A stretch of DNA of 64,000 nucleotides from Lasioglossum baleicum (GCF_051020765.1 NC_134939.1:3064901-3128900), one strand, 5' to 3'. Shown: positions 23,977 through 34,676, counted from the stretch's first letter. The notes: generated by a model from the letters alone, not told the origin. Made by a program: numbers and translations.

Positions 23977-25088
23977 TAGGGCTGTGCGAACATCTGCAGA
24001 ATGCGAGCCGAACTAAGTTCGACTGAGTCGAGCCGAGTCGAGTCGAGTTCTCGCACGAAGCGAACGGTTCGCACGGGACGGATAGTTCGCATCGATGCGA
24101 AGTACTCGCATCGATACGAACTACTCGCACCGATGCGAACTATCCGACCCGTGCGAACCGTTCGCTTCGTGCGAGAACTCGCCTAGGTTCGCTCAATCCA
24201 ATCGAACTTTTCTGGGCTCGCACCGAGCATGCGGTTCGTACGAAAAGAACGCGAACGGCTTGTATCTTACACGAAGGAAACGAATCGAAATGAATTCATA
24301 TTCAAGCGTAATATAACATGGTGCGAGTTATACATAGCGGGAAGAGCGGTACATCGATATTTTCATAATTTTAATATATTGATGATGCTAAATATTTAGG
24401 ATATTTTATTATATATTTTGATAGTAAAATGGCCATAATGTTGATTAATGTAAATTCAGAATTTCTATAACCCTCTTATTGAAAACAGTTATGCAAAAAC
24501 AACTATTTTCTAGATTTATGTGAATAAGTAGACATGATTGATTTTCATCTCGAAGTCTTTTCTGAATTTGCAAATGTTGAAGTGGGTATGTAAATTCTGT
24601 GCAAAATTGACACGATGAACGATATTATACTATCAAAATATATAATAAAATATCCTAAATATTTAGCATCATCAATATATTAAAATTATGAAAATATCGA
24701 TGTACCGCTCTTCCCGCTATGTATAACTCGCACCATGTTATATTACGCTTGAATATGAATTCATTTCGATTCGTTTCCTTCGTGTAAGATACAAGCCGTT
24801 CGCGTTCTTTTCGTACGAACCGCATGCTCGGTGCGAGCCCAGAAAAGTTCGATTGGATTGAGCGAACCTAGGCGAGTTCTCGCACGAAGCGAACGGTTCG
24901 CACGGGTCGGATAGTTCGCATCGGTGCGAGTAGTTCGTATCGATGCGAGTACTTCGCATCGATGCGAACTATCCGTCCCGTGCGAACCGTTCGCTTCGTG
25001 CGAGAACTCGACTCGACTCGCACAAGCGAGTCTCGACTCGACTCGACTCGAACTCGGCTCGCATTTTGTGAGCCCGCTTGCAGCTCTA
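23977..25088. mobile_element. 1.1-kb palindromic hAT-type element with a perfect 8-bp duplication
   Basis: Ends TAGGGCTGTGCGAACAT and (inverted) TAGAGCTGCAAGCGG are flanked by identical CCCTGTAC octamers (23969-23976 and 25089-25096), the hAT signature. The arms (about 24001-24430 and 24645-25070) are nearly identical inverted copies. They are rich in short CGAGT and GTTCGCA motifs, including ATCGATGCGA palindromes. The high arm identity suggests recent origin or ongoing arm conversion. The encoded frames are mirror images of each other and not proteins. Confidence 0.92.
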
Positions 25089-25095
25089 CCCTGTA

Positions 25096-26549
25096 CAGTC
25101 AGCGGCAATAATAAGTGGACACACTTAAAAATCGCATAACGTTTTAGAAATTGGACCAAAGGACTTGAATTTTTTAAGATGTTAGATCGGCTAGTTCGCT
25201 AGAGAGAATAAGTATACAAAAATTTATTACGATTGCAGTTGGTAGGAGAGAATTATACAAAATTTTTAAAAATGATGTTTTGTCAACTTTTTTTATCTGG
25301 GCCTGTAACGATAATTTAAAAAATGCCTTTTATAGATTTCGGTAACTTATATGCATACTGAAAATTTCATCGAAATCGGTCAACATTGCAATGAGCTATA
25401 CATATGTTTAAAGATGATCACGTAAGGGCGAAATGTCCTGGCAAGGCTGAAAATCTGCGACTTTCACCCTTAATAAATTCAAACAGTAATATTCATAGTT
25501 TATTCGTTTGAAGCAGAACTATGTAGAATTAATATCATTTGATATAAGGGATATCGAAGAAACACTTTTATGTGTATAAATATCTTTTACAAAAATACAG
25601 TACATAACATACAGTCACTGACAATTTAAAGTGGACACCCTTAAAAATCGCATAACTTTTTAGAAATTGGTCCAAAGGACTTGAATTTTTTAAGATGTTA
25701 GACCGGCTAGTTCGCTAGAGAATAAGTATACAAAAATTTATTACGATTGCAGTTAGTAGGAAGGAGAGAATTATACAAAATTTTTAAAAATGATGTTTTG
25801 TCAACTTTTTTATCTGGGCCTGTAACGATAATTTATAAAATGCGTTTTATAGATTTCGGTAACTTATATGCATACTGAAAATTTCATCGAAATCGGTCAA
25901 CATTGCAATGAGCTATACATATGTTTAAAGATGAGAGCTTAAGGGTGAAAGTCGCAGATTTTCAGCCTTGCCAGGCATTTCGCCCTTACGTGATCATCTT
26001 TAAACGTTTGTAGCTCATTGCAATGTTGACCGATTTCGATGAAATTTCCAGTATGCATATAAGTTACCGAAATCTATAAAACGCATTTTTTAAATTATCG
26101 TTACAGGCCCACATAAAAAAGTAGACAAAATATCATTTTTTAAAATTTTGTATAATTCCTACCAATTGCAATCGTAATAAATTTTTGTTTACTTATTCTC
26201 TAGCGAACTAGCTGGTCTAACATCTTAATACATTGCCGAACAGTGATTATTGCATAATTTTGAAAAATCTATGGTACATACCTGAACACTTTTTACTGGA
26301 ACGTTCAATAGCAACAGCAATTTTCATTTTGAACTAACAAGTCACCCTCAATAAAGTCATTTAATAGTTTCATTCAAGATTGCAATGTAGAAGAAAATTT
26401 CTATGCTTTCTTTTGGTATAGCACAATTATTGAAAATCCTATTAATATACCGTAATAGGTAAAGTGTTAAAAAAATTCAAGTCCTTTGGACCAATTTCTA
26501 AAAAGTTATGCGATTTTTAAGGGTGTCCACTTATTATTGCCGCTGACTG
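25096..26549. mobile_element. Tc1-like non-autonomous element pair, TIR CAGTCAGCGGCAATAATAAG
   Basis: A TA-flanked left end at 25096 and an inverted right end at 26549 share the CAGTCAGCGGCAATAATAAG then TGGACAC start typical of Tc1-like ends. A second left end (CAGTCACTGACAATTTAAAG, preceded by TA) sits at 25612 in the same orientation and opens an almost complete palindrome to 26549. So a 5' piece (25096-25611) is followed directly by a full copy (25612-26549). Each arm carries a CGCATAAC block and a long conserved stretch near GATTTCGGTAACTTATATGC. No transposase is present. Confidence 0.85.
26229..26466. mobile_element. TTAA-flanked insertion inside the Tc1-like right arm
   Basis: The right arm is broken between its CATCTTAA and AAATTCAAG blocks relative to the left arm. 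TTAA occurs at both junctions (26225-26228 and 26467-26470), and the 238-bp insert has weakly similar inverted ends (TACATTGCC and CACTTTACC). A TTAA-specific (piggyBac-like) origin is inferred. Confidence 0.5.
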
Positions 26550-26551
26550 TA

Positions 26552-27345
26552 TATCTGACCACTCTCGTAGCACACATCGATCACTGCACAGGTAACGAGA
26601 AAAGTACATACAAGGAAACTCGAAAAAATCTTCGGAAGCAAACGGTAGTGTTGACATCGGACGTCCGTAAACAAAGGTTGCGGGGACGAATGTAGGTAGC
26701 CTCCTGCGAATATCCGTCTATTTGGCCAAGTCACCGTTGAAGTCGCGATAACGAGCCCCGTGGCGGCGTTATCGTCGCGCTAGCATAGTACACGCGTGTC
26801 ACCCTGTTCTACATACCTGGCTCGAATTCACGGTAAATTGTTCGTTATATTAATCCGTTGGAAGTCCGTCGGTTCTGCCCCTCCCCCCTATACACACTCT
26901 ATCGCCACCGGATTGCCGAACCGTGTTGCTCGGTCCTGTTCCCGTTGTTTGTCAGCTTGTGTTTCGGCTACTGTTCTTCTCCCTTCTCGTCCCCAACGCC
27001 ACGCGGACACGCCAACCCCTCTCGCGGCCCACCCCTCAGGCATTACACAGTTACACGGCAAGGTAATACGTTTAATCTCGATATGCTACCTCATTATAAT
27101 CCCGGGGCTGGCCAATAACGATACCCCGTTAAATGACCGACGATTTCATGGCTGCGGACCACGGCTCTCCGCGACGCATTATCACGTCACACGCGATGGC
27201 CCGCTCGGGGATTAGGATGTTTCTCTGGGATCGATGTCTGTGATGCCGTTTGATCATCACGGCCGTGGCCACCGGATTCTATGAATGCGAACAATTATGA
27301 CAATTTTCAAGTGAAAACTTCTTTACGAGTCTGGCCCGTCACATA
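26552..27345. other. Unique non-coding DNA
   Basis: GC-rich from 26700 onward. Frames at 26796-27215 show no domain. Confidence 0.45.
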
Positions 27346-27460
27346 CAGGGTGAGTCACCTAACATTATCACCTCAAATATCTTCGTTGTTTTCAAAGATA
27401 CATTAAATATCTTGAGGACAAAGTTGAATGGTAAAATGGGGCACATACGATACCAAATAG

Positions 27461-27675
27461 GGGTTACCCTGGATTGGTCGACAACTCATTTCACCGACAC
27501 TGTTTTCATTGACGATTTGACCGTGTTAGTATCGGCCAAACCGTGTCGATGAAGACATTTGTCGACGATTTGACAGTGTAGATGAAAACATAGTGTCGAC
27601 GAAAGTTACTGTCGGTCCAATTGTCAATGAAAACAGTGTCCGTGAAATGAGTTGTTGGCCAACCCAGGGTAACCC
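27461..27675. mobile_element. Mutator-like palindromic MITE, 9-bp duplication
   Basis: GGGTTACCCTGGATTGG (27461) is inverted at the right end (CCAACCCAGGGTAACCC). The flanks are ACCAAATAG (27452-27460) and ACCAAAAAG (27676-27684), a 9-bp duplication with one mismatch. The first copy continues the host element's arm, as judged from the uninterrupted right arm. The interior repeats GACA/CGAC motifs in both orientations. Confidence 0.75.
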
Positions 27676-28111
27676 ACCAAAAAGATGTTTGTTATTATTG
27701 TAAGAGAAAATTAAGAGGAAATCAAACGATGTGTATTTTCTCGTAGTCGTGTGACATCTCGTGTATGTTCTTCAAGACCCGCTCGAGCAGTCGTCGCGGC
27801 AACGTGCACCGATCAACAACGTGCCCCGATCGGCAACTACTCACACACACCTCACACACACTCACACATATGTACTACCAGCGGCAACCTCTTACATTAT
27901 GTAATTTTTTTAGAGATATCAATCACCTTCATTTTTTTTTAATGGAACCACCCTTTTTTAAACATCTACATAAAATGATAGTCCCTTCCATTACGAACTT
28001 AGTGACTATAATTACTCAAGGTCATTCAACGTCACGGACAGAAAAAACCTATAAAACTAAAATATACAAGCAGAATACCTGTATTTCATAAATGTTAGAA
28101 ATGATGGCCGT

Positions 28112-29193
28112 CTAGTTGATACATGCCTGTAAACGGGCTCTGAGGGAATGTTGAACTCTGATGAGTACATCCGAGGTGATATTCGCACATGCTGTGATGA
28201 TACGCAGATGCATATCTTCAAATGCTGTTGGAGCATTCTTGTACACAGTCTCTTCTAGCAGACCCCACAAAAAGAAATCCAGTGGATTTAAATCAGGCGA
28301 ACGTGCTGGCCATGAAACAGTCCCACCTCGTCCAATCCATCGGTTTGGAAACCTAGAATCCAACATTTCTCTTGGTACTCGTGCATAATGAGCAGGACAG
28401 CCGTCATGTTGGTACCACATATCATAGCGGTTTTACAAAGGGACATCTTCCAACAAAAAATTGGCAGATCTTCTTGTAAAAATTGAGCATATTTTTGTGC
28501 TGTCATCGTTTCGGTAATGAAGTATGGTCCGATTACTTTTTCATTCAAAATACCACATCATACGTTTACTCTCCATTATCTTTGGTGGTCAATTTCTCGA
28601 AGCCAATGTAGATTATCACGGACCAATAATGAGCATTTCGTAGATTAATTGAAGCATGATTAGTAGACTGCGGATCTTTATGCAAGATAAAAGTTGTCTG
28701 CATCGTTTGCAAGAAATAGAAACTAAATTTAATGTTGTTTCATCCCTTAATGATCTTAATAGAGGAGAAATCATATATTGACATCTTGAATTTTGAAAAT
28801 GTTTCAACAATTTCGAATTTCGTGTATTCAATTTTCCTATAAATACATAAAGATCCGCAGTCTAATGATTAGTGAATATTGATTCGTCCGTAAACAAGAC
28901 ATTAGAAAAAAATGAACGATTTCGATGCAGTCCCCATTGACAAAAATTAACTCGATTTTTAAAATCGCTTCCGTGTAATTCCGTGTAGCGATACGTGAAA
29001 CGGATGAAATTTATATCAGGCCAGAACTCGGATTACGCTACTTTGAGTCGTGCTGGCTTCTCAGGCAATTTCATAAAGGCATCCTAGAAGGAGTGTTTCG
29101 CTCAGGGTACCTTTCTTCATAAAGCAATCTGGCCTGCAATGCATTTTGTTTATATTCACAGTAAACCGTTATCATGTCACATCTCCCAATCAT
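28112..29193 (-). pseudogene. DD41D mariner-type transposase, broken
   Basis: The reading frame starts near 29193 or 29175 with an N-terminal helix-turn-helix-like segment (NALQARLLYEERYPERN), matching the pattern of the DUF4817 domain found in this transposase group. The first catalytic Asp is in FTDESIF (codon 28886-28888). The middle shows a WLREIDHQ segment and a GPYFITETMTAQKYAQFLQE segment. The second Asp is in QHDGCPAH and the third in SPDLNPLDFFLWG. There are 41 residues between them, hence DD41D, the spacing of the rosa group. The frame is broken by stops and shifts near 29071, 28560 and 28430, and by a hAT MITE at 28664-28864 just after the first Asp. It would have cut and joined DNA ends at TA sites; it cannot now be functional. 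Confidence 0.85.
28664..28864. mobile_element. 201-bp hAT MITE inside the DD41D transposase
   Basis: Ends TAGACTGCGGATCTTTATGC and (inverted) GATCCGCAGTCTA are flanked by identical ATGATTAG octamers (28656-28663 and 28865-28872). Deleting it rejoins the transposase frame after the FTDES segment. Truncated relatives are at 7958, 10808 and 41054. Confidence 0.9.
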
Positions 29194-29485
29194 TGAGTAA
29201 GACAACGGAATCGCGTTTGGAAACATACTGTTAGTAAATATATCGCAGCGTAATCGATTAGAGCAGTGATGAGCAACTCGCGGCCCGCGAGCTGCATTTG
29301 GTACAGCAGCATAATTTCTGCGGCCCGTCGAGATCCGGTGTGGCGCGGCCCGCAGGCCTTTCGCCACAATTTTCGATACATTATTGTTACCTGCCGGCTA
29401 TTTTTTCTAGTATTCGACAGTTTTCGCTGTACTGTACCAGAAAACACATTCCTCGTATAACGATCGAGTATTTTCGTATTTTGTC

Positions 29486-29656
29486 ATGAGCTCGGATTCT
29501 CAAAAACACAATATTGAAGATGAACATCGGTAGTTTATCGATAGTTGGACATACGAATATTTTTTTAGTTGTATAAATGAAAGTGTTGTTAGTTTGATAT
29601 GCAGTGAAAAATATCTGTGTTGAAGAAATATTAACATTAAATAACATTAAAAACAT
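29486..29656 (+). pseudogene. hAT transposase N-terminal zinc-finger fragment
   Basis: The plus-strand translation gives EDEHR, a stop, then FIDSWTYEYFF and SLICSEKYL, and a degraded NIxxH-like end. This order matches the N-terminus of hAT transposases of the GTF2IRD2/zinc-finger type, where a DEHR-F-WT-YFF block precedes a Cys-Cys-His-His finger. At least three in-frame stops are present, and the rest of the transposase is not recognisable, so it is dead. The assignment rests on motif recall without a database search. Confidence 0.6.
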
Positions 29657-29659
29657 TAA

Positions 29660-29777
29660 CCCTTTCGGTCATGGCGTCGTTATACAAGGAGATAAAAAAA
29701 TCATAATGTAATTCAAAGAACTGCTTAGCAAAGCCATGATTTTTGTTCCAGGAATAAATAATTGGTGACCGAAAGGG
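29660..29777. mobile_element. 118-bp piggyBac-like MITE, perfect TTAA duplication
   Basis: CCCTTTCGGTCATGG (29660) and its inverse (GGTGACCGAAAGGG) sit between TTAA (29656-29659) and TTAA (29778-29781). It lies inside the hAT, which itself lies inside the DD41D element, making three levels of nesting. Confidence 0.8.
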
Positions 29778-30342
29778 TTAAATAACATTAAACATTAAAA
29801 TATTAATAATAAGAGAGACATCATGAAAATGAACATTCTAACTAAAATTTAATAATTTGCAATGACAGTTACGCAAAGATGTGGCGTATCAACTACAAGC
29901 GAATTTAAATTGAAAGCCACCAAACCGAAAATCCGCTGACATTTTGCAGACGTACCTGGATCTTAAAGCAATAATATTTGTTGAAAAGGCACTGAGAGAT
30001 CGTGGCATAAACACAGACTGGAATTGGAGCTGGCGGCACAACAAAATATTTAATATTACGTTCCGTGCGGCCCACGCGTAGTATGTATTAGGTTTCCACT
30101 TTTTGGCCCGCTACAGTCCGCGGGTTGCTCATTACTGGACTAGAGGATGTTTGAAAACATTCCATAACAGATAGCATTGAAAGACCTTAGCATGTTTACT
30201 ACAAGTCTCACTGGTGATGAGCGTATTCTGCTTCCACATTATAGTTTTACACGGTTTTTTTGTCCGTGACCTTGAATGACCTTGAATAATTATAGTCACT
30301 GAATTCGTAATGAAAAGGACTACCATTGTAGATGTTTAAAAA

Positions 30343-31069
30343 GGGTCCCATGGATGTCACCGACACAAATTTCTTCGACACGGTTTTCACCGACAACATT
30401 TCACGGACAATAGCTTTGGCCGACAACGCCTTTAACCGACAACGAATTTGATCCACAACGACTTGAGACACAGTATGATACTACATACTATGGTCGTCTT
30501 AAGTTGTTGTGGATCAAACTCGTTGTCGATCAAATTCGTTGTCGGCCAAAGCTATTGTCGGTCAAATCTGGAATCGGTGAAATGTTGTTGGTGAAAACCG
30601 TGTCGGGGTCTAGCGGACTAAGATTGGTCCAGCGGTCCCACCAACAATTTTTATTGATATTGTGTGGAAAACAATGGTTTTAGGTTGAAAGATAACCCCC
30701 TAAAATTTTAAGTCGCTAACCCTTCGTATAAGGATGAAATGAGGGTAAACACCCTTAACTGTATCATTTTTTTTCTCGGTTGTTAATTAAGATATTCAGA
30801 TTTTTAAAAAACGAAAATACTCGAACATACCTCCTTCATATCATACATTTTTTTCACCATTGTGATCAAATTATTAAGGGTAGAAAAAATCATTTAATTT
30901 TTTAGGGGTGGAAATTGCAAGTAACCCTTCGAGTAACCACTTCCAAAAAATTCAAGAACACTGTTCTGTTGCTTATCTAACATATAAAAAAGTTTCAAGA
31001 TGGTCGGATTGGTGGAACATAGTTAAATATTGAAAAACAAATGAAATGTCGGTGATTTCCAGGGGACCC
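30343..31069. mobile_element. Mutator-like element, perfect 9-bp duplication
   Basis: Ends GGGTCCCATGGATGTCACCG and (inverted) GGGTCCCCTGGAAATCACCG are flanked by identical GTTTAAAAA nonamers (30334-30342, 31070-31078). Inside the left part, 30360-30600 is a palindromic array of GACAACG/CGACAC motifs. The remaining right part is AT-rich and non-coding. The 9-bp duplication supports a MuDR/MULE-type mobiliser. Confidence 0.85.
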
Positions 31070-31253
31070 GTTTAAAAAAGGGTGGTTCCATTTAAAGAAT
31101 GAAGGTGACCTTGATATCTTAAAAACAATTAAATAAAAAAAATTGTTTGGTATCGTGTCGTTTTACCATTCAACTTTGTCCTCAAGACATTTAATGTATC
31201 TTTGAAAACAACAAAGATATTTGAGGTGATAACGTTAGGTGACTCACCCTGTA

Positions 31254-31860
31254 TATCTATTTCCGAACATGACATTTTTCTAGCTGGTTATTTTTATTTG
31301 TCATAGTTGCTTACCTGTGTTGGCTGTTTCTCGAGATTCAATAGCGCGATTGCGATTACCCATTTAAACGGTTCCTAGCCAAGCTAAGACAGTGCCAGGT
31401 CTGGTACTTTATTATTAAGCGGACAAATGGATCCGAGAAGCACGTAGGACGCCATGGGGCCGCACTTAATTGCGCGACAGTTCCGCTTTGTTGGGTTGCG
31501 GTGTCTTCGGGACAAGATTGCTCCGGCACCCCACGTTTAGAGGCGGGGAACGGGACTGACGGGGGTTCTGTTTACCCTGTTGAACTTGTTGGAAGAAACG
31601 AGGAGGTCCGATTTCGGGCACTAATTAAATTATAGGACCGAGAAATTGAACTTGGCTGGAGCTGGCTGGGTTCAAATCGGGATTAACCCTTTGTCCGACG
31701 ATGGCCGGGTCTGCGGTGACCCTCGCTCGTACTATACGTGTATTGTTTCTTCGTTCATTAACACTAGACAGTAGATTTTATGCATTCATCACACAAATGA
31801 GTAGGTCTAATTAAAAATGTACAGTCTTCGCGAGGACGCAAGAGATGAGAAGATTGAAAA
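31254..31860. other. Unique non-coding DNA
   Basis: No coding or RNA signature. The GGGTTCAAATC string near 31669 resembles a tRNA B box, but no cloverleaf is visible. Confidence 0.5.
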
Positions 31861-31864
31861 TCAT

Positions 31865-32482
31865 TGATGATACGTTCGGTCATCGTCGAATTACGGAACG
31901 CAAATAATTATTTATTATTTGAGCAAGTCTAAATGAATTATTATTTCAAATAATAAAGTTATTTCTATTGACAAATAATAAATTAAATTGTATTTTTTTA
32001 TAGACAGCTGGGCCCTCCGGAGGGGCCTGACCACTGGCGTATACCTGAAAAGGTTGCTATACCAGACAAAAAACGCGTACGTGTTCATTGTGTATACAAA
32101 ATACAATAAATAAGAGAAGAGCAAGAACTATTTATTTGATATTTCTACCTCGATCTAAATAATAAATAATCTTTTCTTTGCAAAGAAGAAATAAAATTGT
32201 ATTTACATAGAAAGTTTAGTTATTATTTGCAATTAAAATCACACGTTTATTTATTATTTCATTATGTATTATTTAAACAAGAAATAAGAAAAGACCAAAA
32301 GCTATTTATTTGATTTCCACCACAATCCAAATAATAAATAATCTTTTCTTTGCAAAGAAGAAATAAAATTGTATTTAAATAAAAAGTTTAGTTATTATTT
32401 GCAATTAAAATCTCACATTTATTTATTATTTTAAAAAATCAGGGATGATACGTTCGGACATCGTCGAATTACGAAACGCAAA
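31865..32482. repeat. AT-rich hAT-MITE interior between 37-bp direct repeats
   Basis: GATGATACGTTCGGTCATCG at about 31865 and GATGATACGTTCGGACATCG at about 32446, each followed by TCGAATTACG, bracket about 540 bp. That interior matches the CAGTGTTGGGCAATAA hAT family at 38004 (for example CAGACAAAAAACGC and CAAATAATAAATAATCTTTT blocks), and a sub-block is repeated twice (about 32110-32230 and 32280-32410). The true hAT ends are missing. A GC-rich 75-bp piece at 31989-32063 is foreign to the family. Confidence 0.65.
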
Positions 32483-32561
32483 AATAATAAACGCTATTTA
32501 TCAATATTCATCCGTTACACCGTTCGGTAACACTCGCCGTCACGCTCTTCGCCGAACGAGC

Positions 32562-32725
32562 CGGAGTTGGGTATTAATCGATTAAAATTTTAATTATGAT
32601 TGATTGATTAATGTATACGATTAAAAAAAGAAATCGTCGAAAAATCGACGATTGATTCAATCGATTGATGAAGTTCGGCGATTGATTAAATCGGCAATCG
32701 TTGATTAAATTTTTTCCCAACTCTG
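32562..32725. mobile_element. 164-bp hAT MITE
   Basis: CGGAGTTGGGTATTAATCG and its inverted mate (TTTTTTCCCAACTCTG) are flanked by GAACGAGC and GAACAAGC (32554-32561, 32726-32733), an 8-bp duplication with one mismatch. The interior is built of ATCGATTGATTAA-like repeats. Confidence 0.8.
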
Positions 32726-32733
32726 GAACAAGC

Positions 32734-34610
32734 ACCTAAGAACTGCCCCCACTCCAGTACCCCAAGATACAACTTCCGTTACACATTTGTGTGACACCAA
32801 ACCGTGACGCTTTTAGCCTAACGAAACCTACAAGATTTTCAATCTTAAAACAGTAATACCATTAGAAAAATTTCTACTTCACTCCAGTTTGTTGTAAATC
32901 GGATACGAAATTTTCATTTTGTATATATTTTGCATACATAAAGATCCGCTGCTAATTAACACATACGAGATCTTCTGACCAGCTTAACATGTTGTACAAA
33001 TGAAGTTGTTGCCCTCTTAAAATTCAATCTCAAGCTCCGCCTATACATCAGCGGAAAAGAAACTGTTTAAATCAGTCGGACACTTTCCGTTCGGAATGGA
33101 GACTGAACCGTGACCAAGCCTAATGGCGACCTCGCTGTCGAGAATATTAGACTTACAGTCTCTGCCGGCCAACAGCGGCGGAAGAAGCACAAAACGCAAA
33201 AAGTGAAGTCGCAATACATCACTGGAGCGGGATCTTCGGCCCGTCCGGTGCAACGTGTAATTTCAAGAATGTTTCCCGAGCACCGGACAAAGTATAATGC
33301 TCATCGTTCCCGGTAAAAAAGTAAACAGAAGGATGTTCATTAGTTGTGTCGAGCGGTTCAGCGTCGGGGTGGGGTGAGGATTGAGAAAGTAGCGGATACA
33401 GCGAGACAGAGAAAGAAGAAGCAGCGAAACGAAGAGAAAGAGAAAGAGAGATAGAGGGAGGGGAGGATGAAAAAATATCAAGGGCGGATTGGTTATTCCA
33501 TTATGCGCGGCTCATTAGGGACGTGGATATAATTCACGGCAGAACGAAAATTACGGTCCACGGGACGAGACGCGTATCGAGGATGAAAAGTCGAGGCGGT
33601 TCCTCAGATTCCGCGACGGTAATGAATATTTCATACATTCGGAAGTTCAAGACGAAGAACTTCTTTTTTTTATCGCCAGGCAGTTTGACGGCGTCCGACC
33701 CCCGAAATTAAGGTGTCCCTCTGTCACGTTATTTACACGTCGGTGAATATTAATCGGCCCGGCCCCCGATCGGTCCCGCCAGAACTTCATTTCATGGTAG
33801 ATAAATTATTGAATATGCGTGGAAGGCTGCCGTGCTCATTAATCGCAGCTGTTGCCACTGTTTAGGGCCCTTAATGCTACCAGGATTCATCCTGATTCAC
33901 AGCCTCGCGCCCGGAATCGTTTGCGCTGTTCAAGATCCGTGCTGCCAAATAATTAGTCTTTGACGATCGAACGTGTAGTCATTGTACCACAGTCTATTTG
34001 TAACAGGCAGACGGAATAATTAGCGATCCGCGGTTGTGCCAACCAATTGCGAATTTTAGCTAGGTGAACGCTGCTGGTGCCAACGCGCCGGAATGTTTGT
34101 CTATTGCTAAAGTTAGGCACGATCGAAGCTTTTCGTTTTCTATGATAAAGTGAACCATTAGCACCGGATAACATTTTGAACAGCCAATGTAAGGTGAATC
34201 AAGTTCCCGAGCAGAAGAAGCGGACATCGTACATTGATTAAACGGAACAATAGAGCGAATTGATTTACTGTCAAAACTTCGAAGCTGCCAATACTTCCCT
34301 GGCAGCCAACGAGAACGGAGTAGCAGCAGCTATCTCGCGAAGAGACTCGTTTGACTCTGAGTAACCAGTGTTCCTGCGAGTATAGCTTTTCAAGAGGCAC
34401 CGGAGCGCAGCGCTGATTTATTATGTCGTTTCGAATCATTGGCGGCGAGGAGTATCATCTTTCTTCCGGTTCGCGTCTGACCTACAAGGAACACCAGCCA
34501 AGCGTCCATCAGCATTATGATGAAACTTTGCGCATTCGTTTACCCATAGACATCCGGAACCACCAAGCTCCCGAACATTCTCGATGATTCGGTAAAAATG
34601 TTTGACAATA
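32734..34610. other. Unique non-coding DNA
   Basis: A GA-rich tract lies at 33405-33460. The 33720-34000 stretch has a moderate-GC composition with homeobox-like TAATTA-type sites and an E-box, but no evidence for function beyond that. A single end of the TAGACTGCGG MITE family may be present at about 32937-32960. Confidence 0.4.
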
Positions 34611-34676
34611 CATTTTTAACCGACTTTGGAAAAGAAGGAGCTTACTCAATTCGATCTGTATGTGCCTTTTTTTCTA

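Larger units (their letters stand above)
29264..30137 (+). mobile_element. hAT element remnant, 8-bp duplication
   Basis: Ends CAGTGATGAGCAACTCGCGG and (inverted) CAGTAATGAGCAACCCGCGG are flanked by GATTAGAG and GACTAGAG (29256-29263, 30138-30145), an 8-bp duplication with one mismatch. The CAG..TGGGCAAC-like start is typical of hAT. It carries a decayed zinc-finger frame (29486-29656). It inserted immediately upstream of the DD41D transposase start. Confidence 0.85.
27346..31251 (-). mobile_element. Decayed DD41D (rosa-type) mariner-related element carrying nested insertions
   Basis: TA-flanked inverted ends CAGGGTGAGTCACCTAAC (27346) and its complement (to 31251) extend over more than 100 bp (TATCACCTCAAATATCTT, CAAAGTTGAATGGTAAAA). 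An inner pair follows: AACATCTACA near 27960 against 30330, and AAGGTCATTCAACGTCACGGAC near 28019 against 30270. The element encodes a broken transposase at 28112-29193 on the minus strand. It hosts a Mutator-like MITE (27461-27675), a hAT MITE (28664-28864), a hAT with its own piggyBac-like MITE (29264-30137) and a Mutator-like element (30343-31069). Subtracting those leaves about 1.9 kb. An additional unexplained stretch of about 215 bp at 27685-27900 has no counterpart in the right arm and contains a CACA-rich run. Confidence 0.88.

Noticed and set aside
24738..25159. Two identical proteins on opposite strands (24095-24316 and 24738-24959)
   Set aside because: They are mirror translations of the two arms of the hAT palindrome, not genes.
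31660..31690. tRNA B-box-like GGGTTCAAATC
   Set aside because: No A box at the right distance and no acceptor-stem pairing upstream.
33110..33316. Lys/Arg-rich frame resembling a nuclear protein segment
   Set aside because: It has no ATG start, a stop immediately upstream and no splice acceptor.
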